Notes under the pieces: generated by a model
Seen by the model: only the letters and a program-made list of their open reading frames with translations
What the model was told of the DNA's origin: nothing
Database searches by the model: none
NCBI GenBank assembly: GCA_017556665.1
Contig: JAFYMJ010000024.1
Location: 1-10,775, forward strand
DNA: 10,775 nucleotides
Direction: 5' to 3'
Source: Bacteroidales bacterium
GTDB taxonomy: Bacteria > Bacteroidota > Bacteroidia > Bacteroidales > UBA932
Shown: one piece after another, positions 1-6,762 of the stretch
Numbering within the stretch: position 1 is the first letter of the stretch
Layout: every line of letters starts with the position of its first letter
Translations under genes and position numbers: made by a program

Positions 1-1
1 A

Positions 2-364
2 GCTTTTGATGTTCTTAAAGCTGTTGAGGCTAAACTTCCAGGTTTCCCAATTGTACTACACGGTTCTTCTTCAGTTCCACAAGATGAGGTTGAGACTATC
101 AACAAATATGGTGGTGCATTAAAAGCTGCTATTGGTATTCCAGAGGAGTGGTTACGTGAGTCTGCTAAATCTGCAGTTTGTAAAATCAATATTGATTCAG
201 ACTCTCGTTTGGCTATGACTGCTGCTATCAGAAAAACTTTTGTAGAGAAACCAGCAGAGTTTGACCCTAGAAAATACTTAGGTCCAGCTAGAGACAATAT
301 GGAGAAAATGTACAAACACAAAATTATTAATGTGTTAGGTTCAGACGGCAAATTAAGCTGCTAA
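2..364 (+). CDS. fba: Fructose-bisphosphate aldolase class II, C-terminal part (5' end outside window)
   Basis: The open frame enters the window at base 2 and runs 120 codons to TAA at 362-364. The fragment contains HGSSSVP near its start and NIDSDSRLAMTAAIRK in the middle, both characteristic of class II, zinc-dependent fructose-1,6-bisphosphate aldolases. The His of HGSSS belongs to the zinc-binding and active-site region, and the NIDSD segment contributes to phosphate and substrate binding in this family. The enzyme reversibly cleaves fructose-1,6-bisphosphate to dihydroxyacetone phosphate and glyceraldehyde-3-phosphate in the cytoplasm (glycolysis and gluconeogenesis). The C-terminal tail (PRKYLGPAR, ending SDGKLSC) is the usual end of the longer Bacteroidota form. 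Only about the last third is visible, so the start and promoter cannot be assessed. A strong terminator follows 24 nt after the stop, so this is the last gene of its transcript. Confidence 0.95.
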   Translation, partial: AFDVLKAVEAKLPGFPIVLHGSSSVPQDEVETINKYGGALKAAIGIPEEWLRESAKSAVCKINIDSDSRLAMTAAIRKTFVEKPAEFDPRKYLGPARDNMEKMYKHKIINVLGSDGKLSC

Positions 365-388
365 TTTATTTTCCATTAGAATATTAAG

Positions 389-430
389 GAGTCCAGGTCA
401 AAAGCTTTTGACCTGGACTCTTCCTTTTTA
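389..430 (+). terminator. Rho-independent terminator of fba
   Basis: Bases 389-420 form a perfect palindrome: arms of 16 bp (GAGTCCAGGTCAAAAG and its exact reverse complement) with no unpaired spacer. It is followed by the T-rich run TTCCTTTTTA at 421-430. In RNA the central AAAGCTTT would open to form a loop. Position right after the fba stop and the downstream T tract indicate + strand termination. Confidence 0.88.
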
Positions 431-452
431 CAAATATACAACCCCCTTTTTA

Positions 453-484
453 TTTAATTATTTGCATATATAGTTATATCTTTG
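453..484 (+). promoter_or_regulatory. Bacteroidota-type promoter of the HAD phosphatase gene
   Basis: The box TATCTTTG at 477-484 matches the Bacteroidota -7 consensus TAnnTTTG exactly. At the expected distance (20-nt spacer) the -33 position reads TTTA (453-456), a 3 of 4 match to TTTG. Transcription would begin near 490, leaving a leader of about 25 nt before the ATG at 516. There is no Shine-Dalgarno sequence, as is usual in this phylum. Confidence 0.6.
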
Positions 485-515
485 CCCGCTCAAAACAAGT
501 TTTGGAAGTTAGTGT

Positions 516-1307
516 ATGAACAATAGAATTAAGGCAATCTTTTTTGATATTGATGGGACACTTGTGAGCTTTAAGACTCATAAAGTACCTCAAGAGACAA
601 AGGATGCCATTATACAATTGCGTAAGCAGGGAATTAAGGTTTTTGTAGCTACCGGTAGAATGCTTCCTATGGTAAAAGTGTTGGATGATATTGAGTTTGA
701 TGGATATGTTACTTATAATGGAGCATGCTGTGTAGATTCTACAAAATCTAATGTGATTTTTAAGAATACAATTCCTCAAAAAGAGTTGGATGCATTAGTT
801 GAAAGGTTAAAATGGGATAATTTTCCTGTCTCTTTTATGTGTAAAGAGGAAATGTATGTTAACTACAAGGCACAAATTGTATGGGATGTAGCTAAGTTGG
901 TTAATGTAGATCCTCCAGTTGTAAGAGATCCGGAGTTGATAATTAAAGAAGATGTTTATCAGCTTTGTGTGTATGTTGGCAAGGATAAGATGGAGCAGAT
1001 CATTAGAGAGACATTGCAAAGTTGTGAAGAGAGCAGATGGATTGAAATGTTTGCAGATGTTAATATTAAGGGGCTTAACAAGCAATACGGAATTGACAGG
1101 ATGCTGGAACATTTTAATATATCTTTGGATGAAACAATGGCCTTTGGTGATGGTGGCAATGACATCCCTATGCTTAAACATGTGCCATATTCTGTTGCTA
1201 TGGGTAATGCTCCAGATCATGTTAAGGAAGCAGCTGTTTACGTAACAACTTCTGTAGATGATAATGGTGTTGTGAATGCTTTAAAGCATTATGACATTTT
1301 GGCGTAA
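516..1307 (+). CDS. Cof-type HAD-superfamily phosphatase (HAD-IIB)
   Basis: This is a 263-residue cytoplasmic hydrolase of the haloacid dehalogenase superfamily. All core motifs are visible. DIDGT at residues 11-15 contains the nucleophile Asp11 and the acid/base Asp13; VATGRM around 45-49 is motif II; Lys189 in GLNKQYGID matches the motif III lysine region; GDGGNDIPML at 211-220 is the Mg-binding motif IV. The roughly 110 residues between motifs II and III form the C2 cap typical of Cof/YbiV/YidA proteins. Family members dephosphorylate sugar phosphates, nucleotides or flavin precursors, and the substrate cannot be predicted from sequence. Length is normal (about 260-275). The ATG at 516 is chosen because it starts just before the DIDGT strand and follows a well-placed promoter. 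The gene appears to be transcribed on its own. Confidence 0.92.
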   Translation: MNNRIKAIFFDIDGTLVSFKTHKVPQETKDAIIQLRKQGIKVFVATGRMLPMVKVLDDIEFDGYVTYNGACCVDSTKSNVIFKNTIPQKELDALVERLKWDNFPVSFMCKEEMYVNYKAQIVWDVAKLVNVDPPVVRDPELIIKEDVYQLCVYVGKDKMEQIIRETLQSCEESRWIEMFADVNIKGLNKQYGIDRMLEHFNISLDETMAFGDGGNDIPMLKHVPYSVAMGNAPDHVKEAAVYVTTSVDDNGVVNALKHYDILA

Positions 1308-1315
1308 AAATATTT

Positions 1316-1330
1316 GGCAAATTATTTGCC
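1316..1330. repeat. Short inverted repeat between HAD gene and grpE
   Basis: GGCAAA-TTA-TTTGCC is a 6-bp perfect dyad with a 3-nt spacer lying 9 nt after the HAD stop codon. No T tract follows, so it is a poor terminator. Its right arm contains the TTTG that can serve as the -33 box of the grpE promoter, so it might be an operator. With six base pairs it could equally be chance. Confidence 0.3.
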
Positions 1331-1355
1331 TCTATAGTAGGCATAGTTAATATTG
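1325..1355 (+). promoter_or_regulatory. Candidate grpE-dnaJ promoter
   Basis: TTTG at 1325-1328 and TAATATTG at 1348-1355 are separated by 19 nt. The first is an exact -33 box and the second matches TAnnTTTG at all but one fixed position. A start site 6-8 nt after the -7 box would fall at about 1361-1363, almost directly on the ATG at 1365, giving an mRNA with almost no leader. An additional promoter further upstream is possible. Confidence 0.35.
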
Positions 1356-1364
1356 AAATTGGAT

Positions 1365-1949
1365 ATGAGCAAGAACAAAAAGGAAAATATAGAGCAGGAG
1401 GTTGAGCAACCAGTTGTAAATGAGCAACAACCAGAGGTTGAAGCAGAAAATGCACAAGCAACTGAAGGTGCAGAGGAAGAAGTTGTGGTTTCAAAGGAAG
1501 AGGAGTTGGCAGGCAAATTGGCAGAGGCTAATGACAAGTATGTTAGACTTGCTGCTGAGTTTGATAACTACAGAAGAAGAGTTGCAAGGGAAAAACTTGA
1601 TATTATTGCAACAGCATCAGAAGATGTGATAAAAGGAATTCTTCCTGTTCTTGATGATTGCGGCAGGGCATTGCAAGTTTTGGAGCAATCTGCACAGAAT
1701 GATGCAACAAAAGCGGCTAAGGAGGGTACTGAGCTAATTATGAACAAGTTGACCGCATATCTAAAAACAAAGGGTCTTGAGCAGATAGATGCAATGGGTA
1801 AGGAATTTGATACAGATTTTCATGAGGCTATTGCACAATTCCCTGTTCAGGAAGCAGATAAGAAGAATAAAGTATTTGACGTTACACAACACGGATATAC
1901 CCTTAATGGTAAGGTAATCAGATTTGCTAAAGTTGTTGTTGGTATTTAA
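1365..1949 (+). CDS. grpE: GrpE, nucleotide exchange factor for DnaK
   Basis: GrpE drives ADP release from DnaK and so resets the Hsp70 cycle in the cytoplasm. The 194-residue product has the expected order. A charged, glutamate-rich disordered N-terminus covers residues 1-48. A long coiled-coil dimerisation helix follows (about 50-85, with [12 protein letters not shown] at 65-76), then the helical bundle, then the C-terminal beta-wing. The family signature is clear near the end: FDTDFHEAI at 148-156 and [17 protein letters not shown] at 176-192. The frame is open four codons further up to a TTG at 1353. The ATG at 1365 is preferred because it is a standard start and gives a typical GrpE beginning. 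dnaJ starts 2 nt after the stop, so the two are cotranscribed and probably translationally coupled. No CIRCE element is visible upstream. Confidence 0.96.
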   Translation: MSKNKKENIEQEVEQPVVNEQQPEVEAENAQATEGAEEEVVVSKEEELAGKLAEANDKYVRLAAEFDNYRRRVAREKLDIIATASEDVIKGILPVLDDCGRALQVLEQSAQNDATKAAKEGTELIMNKLTAYLKTKGLEQIDAMGKEFDTDFHEAIAQFPVQEADKKNKVFDVTQHGYTLNGKVIRFAKVVVGI

Positions 1950-1951
1950 TT

Positions 1952-3109
1952 ATGGCAGAAAAAAGAGATTATTACGAGGTCCTTGGTGTTTCAAAACAAG
2001 CCTCGGCAGAAGAAATAAAGAAAGCGTATCGTAAGATGGCCATTAAATATCACCCAGATAAAAATCCTGGTGATAAAGAGGCTGAGGAGAAGTTTAAGGA
2101 GGCGGCTGAAGCATACGATGTTTTGAGTAACCCAGACAAGAAACAACGCTATGATCAGTTTGGTCATGCAGGTATGGGTGGTGCTGCCGGTGGCTTTGGT
2201 GGTGCAGGATTCTCTATGGATGATATTTTTAGCCAGTTTGGAGATATTTTTGGAGGCCATTTTGGTGGATTCGGAGGCTTTGGCGGATTTGGCGGAGGCA
2301 GATCTGCAAAGAGAACTCCAAGAGGAAGTGATATTAGAATTAGAGTAAAACTTTCTCTTGAAGAGATTATGCATGGGGTAGAGAAGAAGGTTAAGATAAA
2401 TAAAATGGTTCAATGTAGTGAATGTTCAGGTAAGGGTGCCAAATCTGAAGCTGACATTCAAACTTGTAACCATTGTCATGGAAGTGGTGTGGTTACCCAA
2501 GTTGTACAAACTATGTTGGGTCAGATGCAGACACAAGGTGTTTGTCCTGTATGTAAAGGTGAGGGTAAAACAATCAAAACTCCATGTCCTAAATGTAGTG
2601 GCTCCGGTCTTGTAAAAGGAAGTGAAGAGATTTCATTCAAGATACCTGCAGGTGTGGCAGGTGGAATGCAACTTACAGTAAGTGGTAAGGGTAATGCTGC
2701 CAAACAAGGTGGAATTAATGGAGATTTGTTGGTAGTTATAGAGGAAGAAGAGCATAAGGAGTTGCAAAGAGATGGAAATGATTTAATCTATTCACTATTT
2801 ATAAGTGTTCCTGATGCTATACTTGGTACAACAGCAGAGATTCCAACAGTAGATGGTAAACTAAGAATAAAAATTGAGCCGGGAACACAATCTGGAAAAG
2901 TTTTAAGATTAAGGGGCAAGGGTGTTCCAGATGTAAATGGCTACGGAGCAGGAGACCTTCTTGTTTATGTTCAGGTATGGATTCCTAAGCATCTTAATTC
3001 AGAAGATAAGGCTGTTGTTGAGAAACTTAAAGAGTCAAGTTCATTCTCACCAAAGCCTACAAGCGATGAGAAAAATTTCTTTGACAGAATTAAGAGAATG
3101 TTCAGTTAA
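1952..3109 (+). CDS. dnaJ: Chaperone protein DnaJ (type I Hsp40)
   Basis: DnaJ delivers unfolded proteins to DnaK and stimulates its ATPase. The 385-residue sequence shows all type I domains in order. The J domain (residues 5-70) has the catalytic HPD at 34-36. A Gly/Phe-rich linker follows (about 72-117), including [11 protein letters not shown]. The zinc-binding region has four CxxCxGxG repeats: [24 protein letters not shown] and CPKCSGSG, with cysteine pairs 155/158, 172/175, 198/201 and 212/215. The C-terminal substrate-binding and dimerisation domains run from about 222 to the end. Length is normal. It forms a two-gene operon with grpE (2-nt gap); dnaK is not in the window. The next gene has its own promoter-like box just after the stop, so dnaJ probably ends this heat-shock operon, although no clear terminator is seen. 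Confidence 0.97.
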   Translation: MAEKRDYYEVLGVSKQASAEEIKKAYRKMAIKYHPDKNPGDKEAEEKFKEAAEAYDVLSNPDKKQRYDQFGHAGMGGAAGGFGGAGFSMDDIFSQFGDIFGGHFGGFGGFGGFGGGRSAKRTPRGSDIRIRVKLSLEEIMHGVEKKVKINKMVQCSECSGKGAKSEADIQTCNHCHGSGVVTQVVQTMLGQMQTQGVCPVCKGEGKTIKTPCPKCSGSGLVKGSEEISFKIPAGVAGGMQLTVSGKGNAAKQGGINGDLLVVIEEEEHKELQRDGNDLIYSLFISVPDAILGTTAEIPTVDGKLRIKIEPGTQSGKVLRLRGKGVPDVNGYGAGDLLVYVQVWIPKHLNSEDKAVVEKLKESSSFSPKPTSDEKNFFDRIKRMFS

Positions 3110-3114
3110 TTGCT

Positions 3115-3122
3115 TATTTTTG
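3115..3122 (+). promoter_or_regulatory. -7 box candidate upstream of the M23 peptidase gene
   Basis: TATTTTTG is an exact match to TAnnTTTG and lies 39 nt before the ATG at 3161. No good TTTG is found 19-21 nt upstream; the nearest one (3080-3083) is 31 nt away. It may still be a weak promoter, because dnaJ and the peptidase are functionally unrelated and separated by 51 nt. In an AT-rich gap this box could also arise by chance. Confidence 0.4.
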
Positions 3123-3160
3123 TGCAATATTATTTGCTCAATTTAAATAGGTAATTTTTA

Positions 3161-4891
3161 ATGATAAAAATATTTAAAAGGGTAATAAGGCTTACAGCAG
3201 TTATTACCCTTGTTTTATTTTCTTACAGCAAGGTCTGTGCTCAGGATTCTCTAAAATTCAGATATCCTTTGGATGTTACCATGAGTTTGTCGGGAAACTA
3301 TGGAGAACTCAGAGGGGGGCATTTTCATAATGGAATTGATTTTAGAGTTGGTGGAGTTGTTGGTGCACCTATCTATGCAACAGAGAGGGGCTATATATCA
3401 AGAATTGTAGTGTCTCCATCGGGATATGGAAATGGATTATACATAACCCACCCTAACGGATATGTTTCTGTATATGGCCATATGCATAACTTTAGAGAGG
3501 ATATTGCAGATTTTGTTAGGGAAAAACAGTATTCAGAGGAGTCTTTTGTGCAGGATATTACCCTTTCTGCAGATGTATTTCCGGTAAAGAAGGGGGAGAA
3601 GATAGGTAATGCGGGTAATTCAGGGTCATCGGGAGGACCACACTTGCATTTTGAGCTAAGAAACTCAGACAATCTTCCATTAAATATCTATAAAGAGGGG
3701 GTTATTGCTCTTCCCGACAACATCTCTCCAAATATTGTGGCCACTGCCTTTTATGGTGCAAAGAAAGAGGATGGGGTATTTGAGAATATTTATATTGGTA
3801 AAATGTTTGGTACAACATACTCTTCCAAATATTCAAAAGGTAGCGTGATTAGGGTGCCTGAGACCTTTTATGTATGTGTGGATGCCCACGATAAAATGAC
3901 AGGAACCCATGCAAAACTTGCTGTAACAGATTATAAGGTCTATTTGGATGGAAAGGAGATTTACCATTTGAATATAGACAAAATGCCTATTGAAAAGGGC
4001 AAGTATATAAACTCTCTGGTTGAGTACAGACAAAGAAGTATGCTTGGCAAGTTCTTTATAAAGTCTTATGTAGAGCCTGGATGTATGTTTGCCGATAAGG
4101 TCAAATGTGTGTCAGACGGCCTTATAACTTTGCAGGATACACTTGTCCATAATGTTAAGATAGAGGTTAAGGATTATCTTAACAACAAGAGTGTCAAATC
4201 ATTTAAAGTGAAAAGAGGTGATGGAATATTTGAGGGAGCATTTGTAAATGACACTATAAATAATTATTTTGCACCTTGGTATCTGGCAAACATATTTGTA
4301 AAGGAGGGTTTGGTGGCGTATTTGCCTGCTGGAGCATTATACAGTTCGGTAAAGCTTAAAGTGGAAAAGTTACCCAATGCTGGACCATATTCTGGTGTAT
4401 ATAGAATTGGTGACGGGCATATTCCAATTCATAGTGTCTTGAATTTGAATATAAAGTGTTCATTTGCAGATACTTTATTGGTAGATAAGGCGGTTATTGC
4501 TTCTGTTGGCAAGAACGGAGCAATGTGGGGTGTTGGAGGAAAATATAATAAGGAGAAGGGTGAAATATCTGCCAATGTTGGATCGTTTGGTGTTTTTACT
4601 GTTGCAGTTGATACCATTGCACCAAAAGTTACAACAGCTCTTAAAAATGGGGCTGCAGTTGGTAGCGGCTCTCTTGTGTTCAGAATCTCTGACGGGTTGT
4701 CGGGAATAAGAAGCTACAAGGTGTGTATAGACGGACATTGGGTTCTGGCAGAGTTTGATGCAAAGACAAGGCGTCTGATAGTCCCTTTGAAGCATGCAAA
4801 AATTACAAAAGGAAAGAAACACAATGCAGTGGTTAGTGTGGTGGATAGAGTTGGGAATGAGGCAGTTTTAAAAAGAAGTTTTATCTGGTAA
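3161..4891 (+). CDS. Secreted M23 (LytM/lysostaphin-type) peptidoglycan endopeptidase
   Basis: The 576-residue protein begins with a Sec signal peptide: a basic n-region (MIKIFKRVIR), a hydrophobic core at about 11-21, and a likely cleavage after the VCA at residues 25-27. There is no lipobox with Cys at the cleavage point, so a soluble periplasmic enzyme is more likely than a lipoprotein. The M23 domain spans about 35-170. HNGID supplies zinc ligands His56 and Asp60, GHMH around 106-109 holds an active-site His, and HLHFEL supplies His163. The essential residues are therefore intact. M23 enzymes cut peptide cross-bridges or stems of peptidoglycan. The remaining 400 residues have no motif I recognise. 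Their beta-rich pattern (for example SDGLSGIRSYKV near the end) suggests Ig-like substrate-binding modules. The gene precedes anmK by 32 nt, in line with joint roles in wall turnover and recycling. Confidence 0.9.
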   Translation: MIKIFKRVIRLTAVITLVLFSYSKVCAQDSLKFRYPLDVTMSLSGNYGELRGGHFHNGIDFRVGGVVGAPIYATERGYISRIVVSPSGYGNGLYITHPNGYVSVYGHMHNFREDIADFVREKQYSEESFVQDITLSADVFPVKKGEKIGNAGNSGSSGGPHLHFELRNSDNLPLNIYKEGVIALPDNISPNIVATAFYGAKKEDGVFENIYIGKMFGTTYSSKYSKGSVIRVPETFYVCVDAHDKMTGTHAKLAVTDYKVYLDGKEIYHLNIDKMPIEKGKYINSLVEYRQRSMLGKFFIKSYVEPGCMFADKVKCVSDGLITLQDTLVHNVKIEVKDYLNNKSVKSFKVKRGDGIFEGAFVNDTINNYFAPWYLANIFVKEGLVAYLPAGALYSSVKLKVEKLPNAGPYSGVYRIGDGHIPIHSVLNLNIKCSFADTLLVDKAVIASVGKNGAMWGVGGKYNKEKGEISANVGSFGVFTVAVDTIAPKVTTALKNGAAVGSGSLVFRISDGLSGIRSYKVCIDGHWVLAEFDAKTRRLIVPLKHAKITKGKKHNAVVSVVDRVGNEAVLKRSFIW

Positions 4892-4895
4892 ACAA

Positions 4896-4912
4896 TTTGT
4901 AAACTATACAAA
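4896..4912. repeat. TTTGTA-N5-TACAAA dyad before anmK
   Basis: A perfect 6-bp inverted repeat with spacer AACTA lies in the 32-nt gap between the M23 gene and anmK. It resembles a small operator more than a terminator: the stem is AT-rich and no T tract follows. It could also be chance. Confidence 0.3.
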
Positions 4913-4923
4913 CATTTTATAGT

Positions 4924-6051
4924 ATGAAAACAACATCTACAGGATTACAATTTAGTGCCGCAGAAGGCATAAGAGTGGTTGGACTTATGTCTGGAACATC
5001 TTTGGACGGATTGGATATTTGCTATGTTGAATTTAAGAAAGTGAATGGAAAGTGGGAGTATGAAATTCTTATTGCAGAGGATGAGGGATATAGCAATGAG
5101 TTAAAGCAGAAACTTGCTACTGCTCAGTCTATGAATGCATTGGATTATGCTCTTTTAAATTCTGATTATGGTATCTACTTGGGAGAGCGAGTAAAGGCAT
5201 TTATTGAAAGACATAATATTGAGCCTCACTTTATTGCATCGCACGGTTCTACAGTGTTCCATCAGCCAGGGTTAAGATTTACCACACAGATTGGATCTGG
5301 TGCCGGTATAGCTGCCGAAACAGGTGTTGACTGTATCTGTGACTTTAGAACAACAGATGTTGCTTTGTTTGGTCAGGGTGCCCCTTTGGTGCCAATTGGG
5401 GACAGAAACCTTTTCTCGGACTTTGACTACTGCCTGAATTTGGGAGGATTTTCAAATATTTCGTCGGAGAGCTTTAAAGAGGGGGAGAATGGTGAAAAAA
5501 TTGCAACCAGAGTGGCTTATGACATATCTCCTGTAAATTATGTAATGAACTATTATACAAGACAAATTGGACTTGAGTATGATAAGGATGGCCAGATGGC
5601 AAGAAGCGGAAAAGTGTGTGGCGAACTGTTGGATAAACTTAATAATCTTCCATTCTATACTCAGACAGGACCAAAATCTTTGGCAAGAGAGTGGGTAGAA
5701 AAAGAGGTATTTCCTTTAATTGATTCGTTTGGCTTGTGCAGAGAAGATATTTTGGCAACATTCTGTGAGCATGTGGGTGTGCAGATTTCAAAACATATTA
5801 AAGGTGGGAAAGTTCTTGTAACAGGAGGTGGTGCATTGAACAAATATCTTATTGAGAGAATGCAGGCTAATGCTCCGCAATGTCTTTATCACATTCCCGA
5901 CAAACTTACAATCAATTTTAAGGAGGCTCTTATCTTTGCATTCTTGGGTGCATTGTATGCAGTTGATGAACCAAATTGTATGAGTTCGGTTACCGGTGCT
6001 AAATATAATTGTATAGGTGGAGCACTGTATAAAGCTGGTGGAGTAAAATAA
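4924..6051 (+). CDS. anmK: Anhydro-N-acetylmuramic acid kinase
   Basis: AnmK hydrolyses the 1,6-anhydro ring of anhydro-MurNAc and phosphorylates it to MurNAc-6-phosphate using ATP, feeding recycled wall sugar back into metabolism in the cytoplasm. The 375-residue product carries the N-terminal phosphate-binding signature GLMSGTSLDGLD (residues 20-31), ASHGSTVFHQP (105-115) and FRTTDVALFGQGAPLVPIGD (141-160), all diagnostic of the family. The ATP-site glycine cluster VTGGGALN is near the C-terminus. The segment that reads DTGPGN in Enterobacteria is DISPVN here, a Bacteroidota-type variant that keeps the key Asp, Pro and Asn. Length is normal (about 350-390). The start ATG at 4924 gives 15 residues before the conserved core. 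It probably shares a transcript with the upstream M23 endopeptidase. No strong terminator follows; the next gene has its own clear promoter. Confidence 0.95.
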   Translation: MKTTSTGLQFSAAEGIRVVGLMSGTSLDGLDICYVEFKKVNGKWEYEILIAEDEGYSNELKQKLATAQSMNALDYALLNSDYGIYLGERVKAFIERHNIEPHFIASHGSTVFHQPGLRFTTQIGSGAGIAAETGVDCICDFRTTDVALFGQGAPLVPIGDRNLFSDFDYCLNLGGFSNISSESFKEGENGEKIATRVAYDISPVNYVMNYYTRQIGLEYDKDGQMARSGKVCGELLDKLNNLPFYTQTGPKSLAREWVEKEVFPLIDSFGLCREDILATFCEHVGVQISKHIKGGKVLVTGGGALNKYLIERMQANAPQCLYHIPDKLTINFKEALIFAFLGALYAVDEPNCMSSVTGAKYNCIGGALYKAGGVK

Positions 6052-6084
6052 CTAACTAATTTTTAATATTTTTCTAAAAAAGAA

Positions 6085-6115
6085 TTTGCAAGTTTAAATT
6101 TAATTTATACCTTTG
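6085..6115 (+). promoter_or_regulatory. rplS promoter (consensus Bacteroidota type)
   Basis: TTTG at 6085-6088 and TACCTTTG at 6108-6115 are both exact matches to the Bacteroidota -33 and -7 boxes, separated by 19 nt. It is the best promoter on this strand. Transcription would start near 6121, leaving a leader of about 80 nt before rplS. Confidence 0.78.
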
Positions 6116-6129
6116 CAGTCCCAAATAAC

Positions 6130-6181
6130 GAAGCAACCTCTTACAAGCACCTGCTTCAGGTTTTTAAAGGTGTAATGTTGC
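6130..6181 (+). promoter_or_regulatory. Possible structured leader / attenuator of rplS
   Basis: Two incompatible folds are possible in the roughly 80-nt leader. Fold one has hairpin ACCTG-CTT-CAGGT (6149-6161) running into TTTTT (6161-6165), and a closing helix GCAAC (6133-6137) with GTTGC (6177-6181). Fold two pairs GAAGCA (6130-6135) with TGCTTC (6152-6157), which destroys both helices of fold one. AACCT (6135-6139) can also pair with AGGTT (6158-6162). Ribosomal protein genes are often autoregulated through such leaders, but the helices are short and this is inference. Confidence 0.35.
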
Positions 6182-6202
6182 GCTAATAAAATTTATATTA
6201 AG

Positions 6203-6571
6203 ATGGATTTAATAAAAATTGCAGAGCAAGCATTCGCTGGTGAGAAAAAAGAGTATCCAGCATTCAAAGCAGGTGATACTATCACAGTTACCTATAAAAT
6301 TAAAGAGGGTGACAAAGAGAGACTTCAAAAATTCCGCGGAGTAGTTATCCAAAGAAGAGGTCAAGGTACAACAGAGACTTTCACTATCAGAAAAGTATCG
6401 AATGGTGTTGGTGTTGAGAGAATTTTCCCTTTTGCATCTCCATTCATTCAATCAATTGAGCTAGAGAAAGTTGGTAAAGTAAGAAGAGCAAGAATCTTCT
6501 ACCTAAGAAACCTAACTGGTAAGAAAGCTCGTATTAAAGAGAAAACATTCTCAGGAAAAAAAGCTGAGTAA
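6203..6571 (+). CDS. rplS: Large ribosomal subunit protein bL19
   Basis: The 122-residue protein is bL19, which sits at the interface of the 30S and 50S subunits. The family core is obvious. [20 protein letters not shown] (residues 21-40) leads into [12 protein letters not shown], then [19 protein letters not shown] and [20 protein letters not shown], followed by [15 protein letters not shown]. The basic composition and length are typical. The ATG at 6203 gives the expected MDLIKIAEQ start. It has a consensus promoter and a structured leader. Unlike the rpsP-rimM-trmD-rplS operon of proteobacteria, it stands alone here, followed 14 nt later by tRNA-Arg, with which it is probably cotranscribed. 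Confidence 0.97.
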   Translation: MDLIKIAEQAFAGEKKEYPAFKAGDTITVTYKIKEGDKERLQKFRGVVIQRRGQGTTETFTIRKVSNGVGVERIFPFASPFIQSIELEKVGKVRRARIFYLRNLTGKKARIKEKTFSGKKAE

Positions 6572-6579
6572 TCAGCTTT
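6556..6579 (-). terminator. Hairpin over the rplS stop; possible minus-strand terminator
   Basis: AAAGCTGA (6560-6567) and TCAGCTTT (6572-6579) form a perfect 8-bp stem with loop GTAA, which contains part of the rplS stop codon. On the + strand no T tract follows, so it should not stop readthrough into the tRNA. On the minus strand the stem is followed by a run of T (complement of A at 6556-6562), giving a weak terminator. It could block antisense transcription entering from the blaR1 side or protect the rplS 3' end after tRNA processing. Confidence 0.3.
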
Positions 6580-6585
6580 AAATAA

Positions 6586-6659
6586 GGCCCCGTAGCTCAA
6601 CTGAATAGAGCATTTGACTACGGATCAAAAGGTTACAGGTTTGAATCCTGTCGGGGTCA
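6586..6659 (+). tRNA. tRNA-Arg (anticodon ACG)
   Basis: The 74-nt cloverleaf is complete. The acceptor is GGCCCCG/CGGGGTC (7 bp, one G-T pair). The D stem is GCTC/GAGC, the anticodon stem TTTGA/TCAAA with loop CTACGGA (anticodon ACG), the variable loop AGGTT, and the T stem ACAGG/CCTGT with loop TTTGAAT. The discriminator is A6659; CCA is not encoded. ACG needs A34-to-inosine editing by TadA to read CGU, CGC and CGA. The T loop has T instead of C at position 56, and the D loop has A instead of G at position 19, so the usual G19-C56 tertiary pair becomes A19-T56, a compensated change. A15-T48 is also compatible. The gene lies 14 nt after rplS and before a strong terminator. Confidence 0.95.
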
Positions 6660-6672
6660 CGCTACAAGCAGG

Positions 6673-6705
6673 AAATCCTCCGCATAAAAAGCGGAGGATT
6701 TTTTT
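6673..6705 (+). terminator. Terminator of the rplS-tRNA-Arg transcript
   Basis: AAATCCTCCGC (6673-6683) pairs with GCGGAGGATTT (6691-6701) across loop ATAAAAA, and the right arm runs into seven T (6699-6705). The GC-rich stem with T tract is a textbook intrinsic terminator 13 nt after the tRNA. Confidence 0.92.
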
Positions 6706-6762
6706 GTATTGCATGCCGAGCCGAAGCTCCCTTATTGGCGAAGGCAAGGCAATACAAAAAAA
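6699..6762. repeat. 14-bp perfect inverted repeat joining the two convergent terminators
   Basis: TTTTTTTGTATTGC at 6699-6712 is the exact reverse complement of GCAATACAAAAAAA at 6749-6762, with a 36-nt interior. The interior adds TGCC (6714-6717) with GGCA (6743-6746) and a small hairpin GAGC-CGAA-GCTC (6718-6729). The two T/A runs are the U tracts of the + terminator (6673-6705) and the minus-strand terminator (6756-6783), so part of the symmetry follows from the terminators. The extra seven matching bases GTATTGC do not. Confidence 0.7.

Noticed and set aside
461..484. TTTG at 461-464 as -33 box for the HAD gene promoter
   Set aside because: The spacer to the -7 box would be only 12 nt; about 19-21 nt is expected, so the weaker TTTA at 453-456 fits better.
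807..1220. Minus-strand open frames over the HAD gene and similar shadows over dnaJ, the M23 gene and blaR1
   Set aside because: They lie opposite or out of frame with genes of clear family identity and show no recognisable motifs or start context.
1353..1364. TTG start for grpE giving four extra residues
   Set aside because: The ATG at 1365 is a standard start and gives a typical GrpE N-terminus; the TTG overlaps the putative -7 box.
6586..6659. tRNA-Arg as a decayed pseudogene because of the altered T loop
   Set aside because: All four stems pair perfectly apart from one G-T, and the T loop change is matched by a D loop change that restores the tertiary pair.
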